Assembly (NCBI RefSeq): GCF_900106665.1
Contig: NZ_FNNA01000002.1
Span: forward strand, 124,001-188,000
Reading direction: 5' to 3'
From: Paracoccus sanguinis
GTDB taxonomy: Bacteria; Pseudomonadota; Alphaproteobacteria; Rhodobacterales; Rhodobacteraceae
Length of the DNA: 64,000 bases
In this document: positions 18,285 to 26,302 of the stretch, piece by piece
How the letters are laid out: every line of letters starts with the position of its first letter
How positions within the stretch are numbered: the stretch's first letter is position 1
Program-made: the position numbers and the translations under genes
The notes under the pieces: model-generated
The model's input: the letters and a program-made list of their open reading frames with translations, nothing else
The model's database searches: none
Told to the model about the DNA's origin: nothing

Positions 18285-19409
18285 TTACGCCACGCCCTTG
18301 ACGTCCTCGGGCGCGAGCACCCCATCGCGCACCATCTGGGCGTAAAGCAACCCCTCGCGCAGGCCGCGGTCGGCGACCGACAGGCGGTTCGTGGGCCAGA
18401 CCCGCATCAGCGTCTGCAGGATCGCCGCGCCCGACATGATGAGCGCGTGCCGCTCGCGCCCGATCCGCGGATCCGAGCGGCGGCCGTCCGGCCCGAGCGC
18501 GAGGTAGTTCTGGATCACCCGGTCGATCTGGGCCGAGGTCATGCTGAGCCCGTCCACCTTGGTCCGGTCATAGCGCCTGAGGCCAAGGTGGCTCGCCGCG
18601 ACCGTGGTCACGGTCCCTGAGGTGCCGATGATCTGGAACTGGTCGTCGGCGCGGGCGCCGGTCGTGTAGGGGGTGAAGCTCTCGAGCATCTGCTCGAACT
18701 GCCAGCTCATCAGGGCAAAGCGGGCCGGGTCGTCCTCGACGTCGTCGAACTGGTCGCGCAGCGTGGCAACGCCCAGCGGCACGCTGATCCAGTCCACCAC
18801 ACGCGCCGCGCCGGGGGCCGGATTGTTGAACCCGTCGGCCAGCCGCATGATCGCGCGGGGCCGCTCGGCCGGCTCGACGTCGCTCAGGTCGATCCAGACC
18901 AGCTCGGTCGAGCCGCCGCCGATGTCCACGACGAGCAGCTGCTCGGTCCTGAGGCTCACCAGCGGCGCGCACGAGATCACGGCCAGCCGCGCCTCTTCCT
19001 CGGCCGCGATGATCTCGACCGGCAGGCCGGTCTCGCGCTTGATCATCCGCAGGAAATCGCGGCTGTTGCGGGCCCGGCGACAGGCCTCGGTCGCGACCAG
19101 CCGCATCCGCTTGACGTCATGGGTTTCCAGCTTGCGCCGGCAGACCTGCAGCGCATGGACGGTCCGGGTCATCGACTGCCGCGACAGCCGCCCCGATGCC
19201 TCGAGGCCGAGCCCGAGCTGGACCGGCTTCGAGAAGCTGTCGATCACCTGAAACTGACTGCCCGTCGGTCGGGCGATCAGCATCCGGCAACTGTTGGTGC
19301 CCAGATCGAGGGCCGCATAGAGCGCGCCCTCGTCGGGCTGGCGGGTGGAGAACGGCTCGACCGCATGGTCCGGGAACGCGTCCGCACCCGCAGGACGCCT
19401 GGGCGTCAT
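18285..19409 (-). CDS. Ppx/GppA family phosphatase (exopolyphosphatase/guanosine pentaphosphatase)
   Basis: A 374-residue ASKHA-fold protein that hydrolyses polyphosphate or pppGpp. Motifs seen are [16 protein letters not shown] (phosphate 1), [43 protein letters not shown] (phosphate 2) and [12 protein letters not shown] (adenosine-like motif). It lacks the HD-type C-terminal domain of the longest members. I start at ATG 19409, which has GGAGGG 7-12 bases upstream. Whether ppGpp or polyphosphate is the main substrate cannot be told from sequence. Confidence 0.9.
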   Translation of the reverse strand: MTPRRPAGADAFPDHAVEPFSTRQPDEGALYAALDLGTNSCRMLIARPTGSQFQVIDSFSKPVQLGLGLEASGRLSRQSMTRTVHALQVCRRKLETHDVKRMRLVATEACRRARNSRDFLRMIKRETGLPVEIIAAEEEARLAVISCAPLVSLRTEQLLVVDIGGGSTELVWIDLSDVEPAERPRAIMRLADGFNNPAPGAARVVDWISVPLGVATLRDQFDDVEDDPARFALMSWQFEQMLESFTPYTTGARADDQFQIIGTSGTVTTVAASHLGLRRYDRTKVDGLSMTSAQIDRVIQNYLALGPDGRRSDPRIGRERHALIMSGAAILQTLMRVWPTNRLSVADRGLREGLLYAQMVRDGVLAPEDVKGVA

Positions 19410-19582
19410 GTCAACGCCCTCCGATATCGTGTTGGGACCAGAGGTAACGCTGCCGGGTGCGGGGTTCAAGGGCGGCCGGCGCATTGGCGGTGCGGGATGC
19501 CTCCCCTCCCCCCTCGCTTGCCACCCCCGGGCCCTTGGCCTAGACCGGGGCCAGCCCTCAGCCTGCCCGAAAGACCCCTGCG

Positions 19583-19753
19583 ATGATCGTTCTTGCCGCC
19601 ATCCTGATCGGTGCCGTGATCGGCGATCTGCGGGCCCGGGCGGCGCAGGGCAACCGCAAGGACCGGCTGCAATATGCCGCCGCCCACGCCATCGCGCTGG
19701 CGATCCTCGCGCTCTTCGCCACGATCCTGATCGACCGCGCGGCGCGGGGCTGA
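19583..19753 (+). CDS. Small membrane protein (56 aa)
   Basis: A 56-residue ORF starting MIVLAAILIGAVIGDLRA with a second hydrophobic helix AHAIALAILALFATILI near the C-terminus, joined by a short positively charged loop. Two membrane segments with no known domain. It ends six bases before the VWA-protein ATG, so the pair is almost certainly one transcript. I recall similar tiny proteins ahead of VWA genes in Rhodobacteraceae, but have no function to offer. Confidence 0.7.
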   Translation: MIVLAAILIGAVIGDLRARAAQGNRKDRLQYAAAHAIALAILALFATILIDRAARG

Positions 19754-19758
19754 GGGCG

Positions 19759-20940
19759 ATGTTCCTGCCCTTCCTCGACGCGCTGCGCCGTCAGGGGGTG
19801 CCGGTCTCGCTGCGCGAATGGCTCGACCTCATGGCGGCGATGGAGGCCGGGGTCGCGGGCTGGTCGGTGGACGATTTCTACACCGTCGGCCGCGCGATCC
19901 TCGTCAAGGACGAACGCCACATCGACCGCTACGACCGCGCCTTCGCCGAGAGTTTCTCGGGCCTCGAGACGATCCCGGTCGAGGCGCTGGTGAACGAGGC
20001 CACCCTGCCCCGCGAATGGCTCGAGAAGCTGGCCGAGAAGCTGCTGACCGACGAAGAGCGCGCCGCGATCGAGGGCGCGGGCAGCTTCGAGGCGCTGATG
20101 CAGAAGCTGCGCGAGCGGCTGGCCGAGCAGAAGGGCCGCCACCAGGGCGGCAACAAGTGGATCGGCACGGCGGGCACCTCGCCCTTCGGGGCCTATGGCT
20201 ACAACCCCGAAGGGGTGCGGATCGGCCAGGCCGAAAGCCGCCACCGCCGCGCCGTCAAGGTCTGGGACAAGCGCGAGTTCCGCGACTTCGACGACCGGGT
20301 CGAGCTGGGGACGCGCAACATCAAGGTGGCGCTCAAGCGGCTGCGGCAGTGGGCGCGGCACGGGGCGGCCGACGAGCTGGACCTGCCGGCCACCATCCGC
20401 GCCACGGCCGACCACGGCTACATCGACGTCCAGACCCGGCCCGAGCGGCACAACGCGGTCAAGGTGCTGCTTCTCCTCGACGTGGGCGGGTCGATGGATG
20501 ACCATGTGCGGGTGGTGGACGAGCTCTTCTCGGCCGCCCGCGCCGAGTTCAAGCACCTCGAGCACTACTACTTCCACAACTGCCTGTACGAGGCGGTCTG
20601 GCGCGACAACCGTCGGCGCTGGAACGAGACGGTGCCGACCTGGGACCTGCTGCACCGCTTCGGGCGCGACTGGAAGGTGATCTTCGTCGGCGACGCGTCG
20701 ATGTCGCCCTATGAGATCGTCGCGCCGGGCGGGGCCAACGAGCACTGGAACCCCGAGCCGGGCGAGCTGTGGCTGCGCCGCGCCGCCGAGACCTGGCCGG
20801 ACCATGTCTGGCTGAACCCGATCCCCGAGGCGCACTGGCGCGCCACCCCCTCGATCGGGATGATCGAGCAGGTGTTCGCGGGCCGGATGATGCCGCTGAC
20901 GCTCGACGGGCTGACGCGCGCGATGCGGGTTCTGGGCTGA
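19759..20940 (+). CDS. VWA domain-containing CoxE-like protein
   Basis: A 393-residue soluble protein of the CoxE-like VWA family. The N-terminal 200 residues are alpha-helical and charged; the VWA fold begins near residue 230 with VLLLLDVGGSM, where the MIDAS motif normally written DxSxS reads D241-x-G-x-S. A later aspartate-rich turn, VIFVGDASMSPYEIV, is another MIDAS-like element. Family members are often paired with MoxR ATPases and help mature metalloenzymes, but no MoxR gene is adjacent. The gene directly follows a 56-residue membrane protein. Confidence 0.85.
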   Translation: MFLPFLDALRRQGVPVSLREWLDLMAAMEAGVAGWSVDDFYTVGRAILVKDERHIDRYDRAFAESFSGLETIPVEALVNEATLPREWLEKLAEKLLTDEERAAIEGAGSFEALMQKLRERLAEQKGRHQGGNKWIGTAGTSPFGAYGYNPEGVRIGQAESRHRRAVKVWDKREFRDFDDRVELGTRNIKVALKRLRQWARHGAADELDLPATIRATADHGYIDVQTRPERHNAVKVLLLLDVGGSMDDHVRVVDELFSAARAEFKHLEHYYFHNCLYEAVWRDNRRRWNETVPTWDLLHRFGRDWKVIFVGDASMSPYEIVAPGGANEHWNPEPGELWLRRAAETWPDHVWLNPIPEAHWRATPSIGMIEQVFAGRMMPLTLDGLTRAMRVLG

Positions 20941-20967
20941 CGGCCGGCCTTTCGGGGCCGCTGCGGG

Positions 20968-22722
20968 TCAGAAATACGTCAGCACCACCAGCTCGATGTT
21001 GGGGATCGACCCCACGCCGGCGAGCAGGATCTCGATGTCCGCGACCGCATCGCCGTCGACGTCACCGAGGATCAGGGTGTTGCCGCCCTGCACGCTGGAC
21101 CAGACCGCGTGCGCGGCCGGCCCCTCGGCGATGGTGCCGAAGCTCTGCGCGCCGGGGCGGGTCACGTCGGCGTCCACCTTGAGCAGGATCAGGTCCTCGT
21201 CCGGGTCGAAGTTCTGGATGACGTCGCGCAGCGCGCCGGCGCGGCTGTCGCTCGCCGCCCGGAACTCGAACCGGTCCGCCGAGGCGCCGATCACGCCGCC
21301 GATCATCACGTCCGTGCCGGCCTCGCCCAGAAACCAGCAGCCGCCGTCGCCGCCGATCAGCGTGTCGTTGCCCGCGCCGCCGGCGAGCCATTCCGGCGAC
21401 CAGCCGCCGGCGTTCCCGCCCGAGGCCAGCCGGTCGGCGCCGTCGCCGCCGAACAGGTTGTCGCACCCCTGCTCGCCGTAGAGCCAGTCGTTGCCGTCGC
21501 CGCCCACGATCCGATCGTCGCCGCTGCCGCCCAGCATCAGGTCAGCCCCACCCGCGCCGGTGAGGGAATCGGCGCCCGCGCCGCCGAACAGACGGTCCGC
21601 CGCGTCGCCGCCAGCCAGCGTGTCGTCCCCGGCCGCGCCGTTCAGCACGTTGCCCTCGCTGCCCCCCGACAGGCTGTCGTCGCCCGCCCCGCCGCCCAGA
21701 GTGTCGGCGCCCGCGCCGCCGATCAGCGTGTCGTTGCCGTCCCCGCCCCGCAGCACGTCCGCCCCGGTGCCGCCGTCCGCCAGATCGTCTCCGGCCCCGC
21801 CGTCGAGCACGTCGCCGTCGTCCCCGCCGCGCAGCCGGTCGTTGCCCGCGCCCCCGGACAGCGTGTCGCGGCCGGCGTCCCCGGTCATCACGTCGTTGCC
21901 GCCGAAACCGTAGAGCCCGTCATCGCCGGCATCGCCGATCATCTGGTCCGAGCCGGCCTCGCCGTTCAGATAGTCGTCGGCCGCACCGCCCCAGAGCGTG
22001 TCGTCGCCCGCCCCGCCCACCAGCACGTCGGCGTCGTCGCCGCCGATCAGCCGGTCGAGCCCGTCGCCGCCATAAAGCCGGTCGGCCCCCGCACCGCCGA
22101 CCAGCACGTCGTTGCCGCCCAGCCCCGACACGGTGTCGTTCCCGCCGAGCATCTCGACCACGTCCGCGAAGCCTGTGGCGACCAGCCGGTCGGCGGCGTT
22201 GCCATAGGCCCGGGCGGCCACCTGATAGGTCGCGGTGAGCTGCGCATAGGCCGTGTCCACCGGGATCAGCGGGTCGTCGATCACCACGCTGCCGCTGCGC
22301 ACCACATGGTCGCCGGTCAGGACGACCGAGGCCGCGAACCCTCCAGCGATCTGCCGCGCCGTCAGGGCGAGGGGGGCCGAGGCGGCGTCCGCGTGGGACA
22401 GCGGAAATCCGGTCATGCCCACACCCGCGATGGGATAGGCGCCGGTATCGGCCGCGGACATCGTACCCGTGACCCCGGCCGGGGCCCCGGTGCCGGCCGT
22501 GAACCGGGCCGAAAGGCGCGATTCGATCGTCGCGAGCGTCACGCCGCCGGAGAGGTTGGGAACGCTGGCGCTGGCCGCGAAGCCGATCTCGCGCGCGACG
22601 TTGGCGCTGACCACCCGGCCGAGCCCGCCCCATCCCGACAGGACAAGCGGCCCCGACGCGCCGCCGGATTCGAGCGCCCCTGCGACGGTGTTGCTGCTGA
22701 CTTTGGTCGCGTAAACCGCCAT
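20968..22722 (-). CDS. RTX (hemolysin-type) calcium-binding secreted protein
   Basis: A 584-residue acidic protein. Residues 1-190 have no recognisable domain. Residues about 194-460 are an uninterrupted run of nonapeptides of the form GGxGxDxLx, the calcium-binding beta-roll typical of type I secretion substrates. The C-terminal 120 residues (FEFRAASDSRAGALRDVIQNF onward) resemble the serralysin C-terminal domain with the secretion signal. The ATG at 22722 has GGAGGG eight bases upstream. No ABC exporter or membrane-fusion gene is adjacent, so secretion must use components from elsewhere. No catalytic domain is visible; it may be an adhesin or surface protein. Confidence 0.88.
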   Translation of the reverse strand: MAVYATKVSSNTVAGALESGGASGPLVLSGWGGLGRVVSANVAREIGFAASASVPNLSGGVTLATIESRLSARFTAGTGAPAGVTGTMSAADTGAYPIAGVGMTGFPLSHADAASAPLALTARQIAGGFAASVVLTGDHVVRSGSVVIDDPLIPVDTAYAQLTATYQVAARAYGNAADRLVATGFADVVEMLGGNDTVSGLGGNDVLVGGAGADRLYGGDGLDRLIGGDDADVLVGGAGDDTLWGGAADDYLNGEAGSDQMIGDAGDDGLYGFGGNDVMTGDAGRDTLSGGAGNDRLRGGDDGDVLDGGAGDDLADGGTGADVLRGGDGNDTLIGGAGADTLGGGAGDDSLSGGSEGNVLNGAAGDDTLAGGDAADRLFGGAGADSLTGAGGADLMLGGSGDDRIVGGDGNDWLYGEQGCDNLFGGDGADRLASGGNAGGWSPEWLAGGAGNDTLIGGDGGCWFLGEAGTDVMIGGVIGASADRFEFRAASDSRAGALRDVIQNFDPDEDLILLKVDADVTRPGAQSFGTIAEGPAAHAVWSSVQGGNTLILGDVDGDAVADIEILLAGVGSIPNIELVVLTYF

Positions 22723-22860
22723 GACCAGCCCTCCGGGACCAGACCTCCCGGCCGGACCAGCCCGGCCGCACCTTGCGCGGGGGTCTGGCACGGGTTTGTA
22801 AGACTTGTGCGACAGCATCGCCCCGTTGACCGCAGGCCCGGCTGCGCCCACATCGGGGGC

Positions 22861-23550
22861 ATGCTCAAGCTCATGCCCCTGCTGCTGATCGTCGCCTACG
22901 CGCTGGCCATGTGGGTCTATTCCAGCTGGCGGATGCGCCAGCAACTCAGCGCGAACTCGACCCCGCTGGATGACCCGCGGCTCGCCCAGGCGCTCGACCG
23001 GCTGGGGGCGGCGATGGGGCTGGGGCGCATCCGCGCCCATGTCTACGAGATCTCGCCGGTCAACGGCCTCGCCGCGCCGGACGGGCGGGTGTTCCTGACC
23101 CGCGGTTTCCTCGACCAGCTCGACGCGGGGCGGGTGACCGAGGCCGAGCTTGCCTCGGTCATCGCCCATGAGCTGGGCCACGTCACCCACGGCCACGCGC
23201 GCCGGCGGATGATGGACTTCGCCGGGCAGAGCGTGCTGCGGACGGTGCTCGCCGGCGGCTTCGGGCGGATCATCCCGATCGTCGGGCCGATGCTGGCCGG
23301 GCTGGTGGCGAGCGCGCTGGCCGCCCGGCTCTCGCGCGAGGACGAGTATCAGGCCGACGCCTTCGCCGCCGCGCTGATGGTCAAGGCGGGGTTCGGCACC
23401 GGACCGCAGAAGTCGCTGCTGGCCCGGCTCGGGCGGCTCAGCGGCGGCGGGGCTGCGCCGGTGGCGTGGCTCGCCTCGCACCCCGCCACCGAGCGCCGGA
23501 TCGCGGCCATCGAGGCGCTCGAACGCCGCTGGGCGGTCACGCGGGCCTGA
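22861..23550 (+). CDS. M48 family metallopeptidase
   Basis: A 229-residue zinc protease with an N-terminal membrane anchor (residues 4-21). The catalytic motif HELGH is at 103-107 and the third ligand lies in SREDEYQADAFAA. A second hydrophobic segment (around IIPIVGPMLAGLVASALAA) may dip into the membrane. It is shorter than HtpX and lacks its four helices, so it is a small anchored M48 protein (Oma1/LoiP-like in layout), probably acting on misfolded envelope proteins. It is divergent from the RTX gene; 100 bases separate it from a lipoprotein gene on the same strand. Confidence 0.87.
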   Translation: MLKLMPLLLIVAYALAMWVYSSWRMRQQLSANSTPLDDPRLAQALDRLGAAMGLGRIRAHVYEISPVNGLAAPDGRVFLTRGFLDQLDAGRVTEAELASVIAHELGHVTHGHARRRMMDFAGQSVLRTVLAGGFGRIIPIVGPMLAGLVASALAARLSREDEYQADAFAAALMVKAGFGTGPQKSLLARLGRLSGGGAAPVAWLASHPATERRIAAIEALERRWAVTRA

Positions 23551-23650
23551 TCGCGCGTCAGCGCCCGCCCGCTTGGCCCCTGCAAGGCGCGGTGCTAGGG
23601 CCACACGCAACCCCGCCGGAGCCCCGGCCCCACCAGACCACGGACCCCCG

Positions 23651-24307
23651 ATGCGCGCCCTTCTCCTTTCCGGCCTCGCAGCCCTGACCCTCACCGCCTG
23701 CGGCACGTCCGAGGCCGTCCGCAGCGCCACCACCGCCCCGAGCATCGCCCCGGTCGAGCGTCCCTCGCTGACCGCCCGCGCCGCGACCGCCCTGCACCTG
23801 CGCAAAGAGCCGCCGGCGATGCGCTGGGGCGACGAGAACCCGGAATGGACCGTCGCCACGCTCGACGCGCTCGAGACCGAGGGGGTGGCGCTGCTGTCGT
23901 CGATGCCCTCGGACGTGCTGCAATACTGCCCCGGCTACGCCACCGCGAGCCGCGAGAACCGCGCCGCCTTCTGGGCCGGGTTGCTCTCGAACGTGGTGAC
24001 CCGGCAGGCGACCGGCGGGGCCACGGGCGGGGTGCTGGCCCGCGGCGGCGGCAAGGCGCTGTCGCTGATGGGGCTCTCGTCCGGGTCGCGCCGCGCGCAT
24101 GGCTGCGGCGGCGGGGCCGAGGGCGGCGAGGTGGTGCTGCGCTGCGCGGTCAAGGTCATGGCGGCGCAGGTCGGCCGCGACAACGCCATCGCCGGAGGCA
24201 GCGGATCGCGCTGGCTCGGCGCGGCGCGCGAGTGGCTGCCGCTGCGCTCGGCGCAGAGCCGCGCCGACATCGCCGGGTGGACGCGCCAGCAGAGCTACTG
24301 CCGCTAG
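23651..24307 (+). CDS. Putative lipoprotein of unknown function
   Basis: A 218-residue protein with a signal peptide ending in the lipobox LTAC (cysteine at about residue 17), so it is probably lipid-modified. The mature part has a tryptophan/proline-rich stretch (MRWGDENPEWTVATLDALE), four further cysteines and a Gly/Ala-rich region; no domain is recognised. The ATG at 23651 was chosen because the signal peptide begins there. It follows an M48 peptidase gene. Confidence 0.75.
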   Translation: MRALLLSGLAALTLTACGTSEAVRSATTAPSIAPVERPSLTARAATALHLRKEPPAMRWGDENPEWTVATLDALETEGVALLSSMPSDVLQYCPGYATASRENRAAFWAGLLSNVVTRQATGGATGGVLARGGGKALSLMGLSSGSRRAHGCGGGAEGGEVVLRCAVKVMAAQVGRDNAIAGGSGSRWLGAAREWLPLRSAQSRADIAGWTRQQSYCR

Positions 24308-24326
24308 GACCGCCGGGCGGCTGCCC

Positions 24327-26249
24327 TCACGATAGCCGCCCGCCCGGCCCGCCGGTGCCGAGGCCGAGCCCGTGTTCGGGCGCCTCGTCATGCTCTCCGT
24401 CGTCCAGCGGCGCGGCGGCGGGGCCATCCGCGAAGCGGTCCATCAGCGCGTTCTCGAGCGTCGCGCGCAGCTCTTCGGACCGGCGGATGTAGTCGGCGTT
24501 CTGGTCCAGCGGCACGCCCGGCTTCCAGACCTCGGCCAGCTCGCGCAGCCCGGCGCGGTCGTGGCGATAGTAGATCCGCTCGAGCTCGTTGGCCTCGTAC
24601 TGCGACAGCCCGAGGTTCTCGAGGACGTAGCGCCCGGCCCTGAGCGAGCTGTCGAACATCTCGCGCACGATATGGTCGGCGCGCGCGGCGTAGAGCTGGT
24701 AGACGTTCACCCGGTCCCGCGCCCGGGCGATGATCACGAGGTCCGGCCGCCGCTCGCGCGCGTGGCGGACGAGGCGCAGGTTCGCCTCCTGATCGTCGAG
24801 GGCCGCGACGAGGATGCGGGCGCGCTCGAGCCCCGCAGCGGCGAGGATCTCGGGGCGGGTCGGGTCGCCGAAGTACCCCTTGACCCCGAACCGCCGCATG
24901 AGCTGGATCGTGTCGAGGTCGTTGTCGAGCACCACGGTCTTGAACCCGGACGAGGTGACGAGCCGGTTCACCACCTGCCCGAAGCGCCCCACCCCTGCGA
25001 TGATCACCGGCTGCTGGTCGTCGATCCGGTCGGGCGGGGCCAGCACGTCGCGCTCGTCATCGAGCCAGGCCACCACCCGGTCGTGCAGGATGAACAGCAG
25101 CGGCGTGACCAGCATCGACAGCGCGATGACCAGCAGGAACCCCTGCGCAAGCTGGGTGCGGATGATCGCGAGTGAAGTGGCGTAGGACAGCAGGACGAAG
25201 CCGAACTCGCCCGCCTGCGCCAGGGACAGGGTGAAGAGCGTCCGGTCCCGGCGCGACATCCGCGCGGCCCGGGCGACCGCGAACAGCACCCCCGCCTTGA
25301 TGGCGATGACGAGGGCCGTGACCCCGATCACCACCACCGGCTGGGCCACGAGCATCGAGAAATCCATCCCCGCGCCCACGGTGATGAAGAACAGCCCCAG
25401 CAGCAGCCCCTTGAAGGGCGCGATCTGCGCCTCGAGCTCGTGGCGGAACTCGGACCCGGCGAGCATCACCCCGGCGAGGAACGTGCCGAGCGCGGGGCTG
25501 AGCCCGACCATCGACATCAGCGCCGCGATGCCCACGACGATAAGCAGCGCCACCGCCGTGTTCATCTCGAGCAGGCGGGACTTCTGCACGAAGCGGAAGA
25601 GCGGACCGATGGCGAACTGCCCGAGCAGCACCACCGTGCCGACCGCCCCCAGCGTCACCAGCGTCGCGGCCCAGCCGGGCAGCCCGGCCATGAACTCGGC
25701 CCCCGGCGCGTGATGGTCGGGGGTCGCCGCCCCCGCCGCCAGCAGCGGCAGAAGTGCCAGGATCGGGATCACCGCGATGTCCTGGGTCAGCAGCACGAGG
25801 AAGGCGTTGCGGCCGCCGCTGGTCTGCATGAGGCTCTTTTCCGACAGCGTCTGCAGCACGATGGCGGTCGAACTGAGGGCGAGGATCAGCCCCAGCGTCA
25901 GCGCCACCTGCCACGTCTGGTTCAGCACCAGCCCGAGGACGAACAGCGCCGCCGTGGTCCCCGCGATCTGCATCCCGCCGAGGCCCAGCAGGCGCTTGCG
26001 CATCCCCCAGAGCTGCCGCGGCTCGAGCTCGAGCCCGATCAGGAACAGCATCATCACCACGCCGAACTCGGCGAAATGCTGCAGGTCGGCGACGTCGCCG
26101 GCGCTGCCGGCGAGCCCCAGCACCGGCCCGATCAGGATGCCGGCCACGAGGTAGCCCAGCACCGACCCCAGCCCGAGCCGTGCAGACAGCGGCACCGCCA
26201 CCACCATGGTGGCGAGGTAGACCGCCGATATCAGCAGGAAAGACCCCAT
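24327..26249 (-). CDS. Kef-type monovalent cation:proton antiporter with RCK domain
   Basis: A 640-residue inner-membrane protein of the CPA2 family. Residues 1-390 form about 12 helices, including the conserved QDIAVIP segment (156-162) and the GLFFITVGAGMDF segment near 285. Residues about 414-540 are an RCK/TrkA-N Rossmann domain (VIIAGVGRFGQVVNRL). The tail (about 600-640) is acidic and His-rich. The layout matches KefB/KefC, which export K+ in response to glutathione adducts; without the ancillary KefF/G flavoprotein in the neighbourhood, I do not specify which. Confidence 0.9.
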   Translation of the reverse strand: MGSFLLISAVYLATMVVAVPLSARLGLGSVLGYLVAGILIGPVLGLAGSAGDVADLQHFAEFGVVMMLFLIGLELEPRQLWGMRKRLLGLGGMQIAGTTAALFVLGLVLNQTWQVALTLGLILALSSTAIVLQTLSEKSLMQTSGGRNAFLVLLTQDIAVIPILALLPLLAAGAATPDHHAPGAEFMAGLPGWAATLVTLGAVGTVVLLGQFAIGPLFRFVQKSRLLEMNTAVALLIVVGIAALMSMVGLSPALGTFLAGVMLAGSEFRHELEAQIAPFKGLLLGLFFITVGAGMDFSMLVAQPVVVIGVTALVIAIKAGVLFAVARAARMSRRDRTLFTLSLAQAGEFGFVLLSYATSLAIIRTQLAQGFLLVIALSMLVTPLLFILHDRVVAWLDDERDVLAPPDRIDDQQPVIIAGVGRFGQVVNRLVTSSGFKTVVLDNDLDTIQLMRRFGVKGYFGDPTRPEILAAAGLERARILVAALDDQEANLRLVRHARERRPDLVIIARARDRVNVYQLYAARADHIVREMFDSSLRAGRYVLENLGLSQYEANELERIYYRHDRAGLRELAEVWKPGVPLDQNADYIRRSEELRATLENALMDRFADGPAAAPLDDGEHDEAPEHGLGLGTGGPGGRLS

Positions 26250-26302
26250 CTTACCCCGCCCCGCGCCGGCGGGCGGGGGCGAGGGTCAGGGCGGCAGCCG
26301 GC

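Noticed and set aside
22723..23859. N-terminal extension of the RTX gene to 23859
   Set aside because: The upstream part is antisense to the M48 peptidase and lacks a ribosome site; ATG 22722 has a strong GGAGGG.
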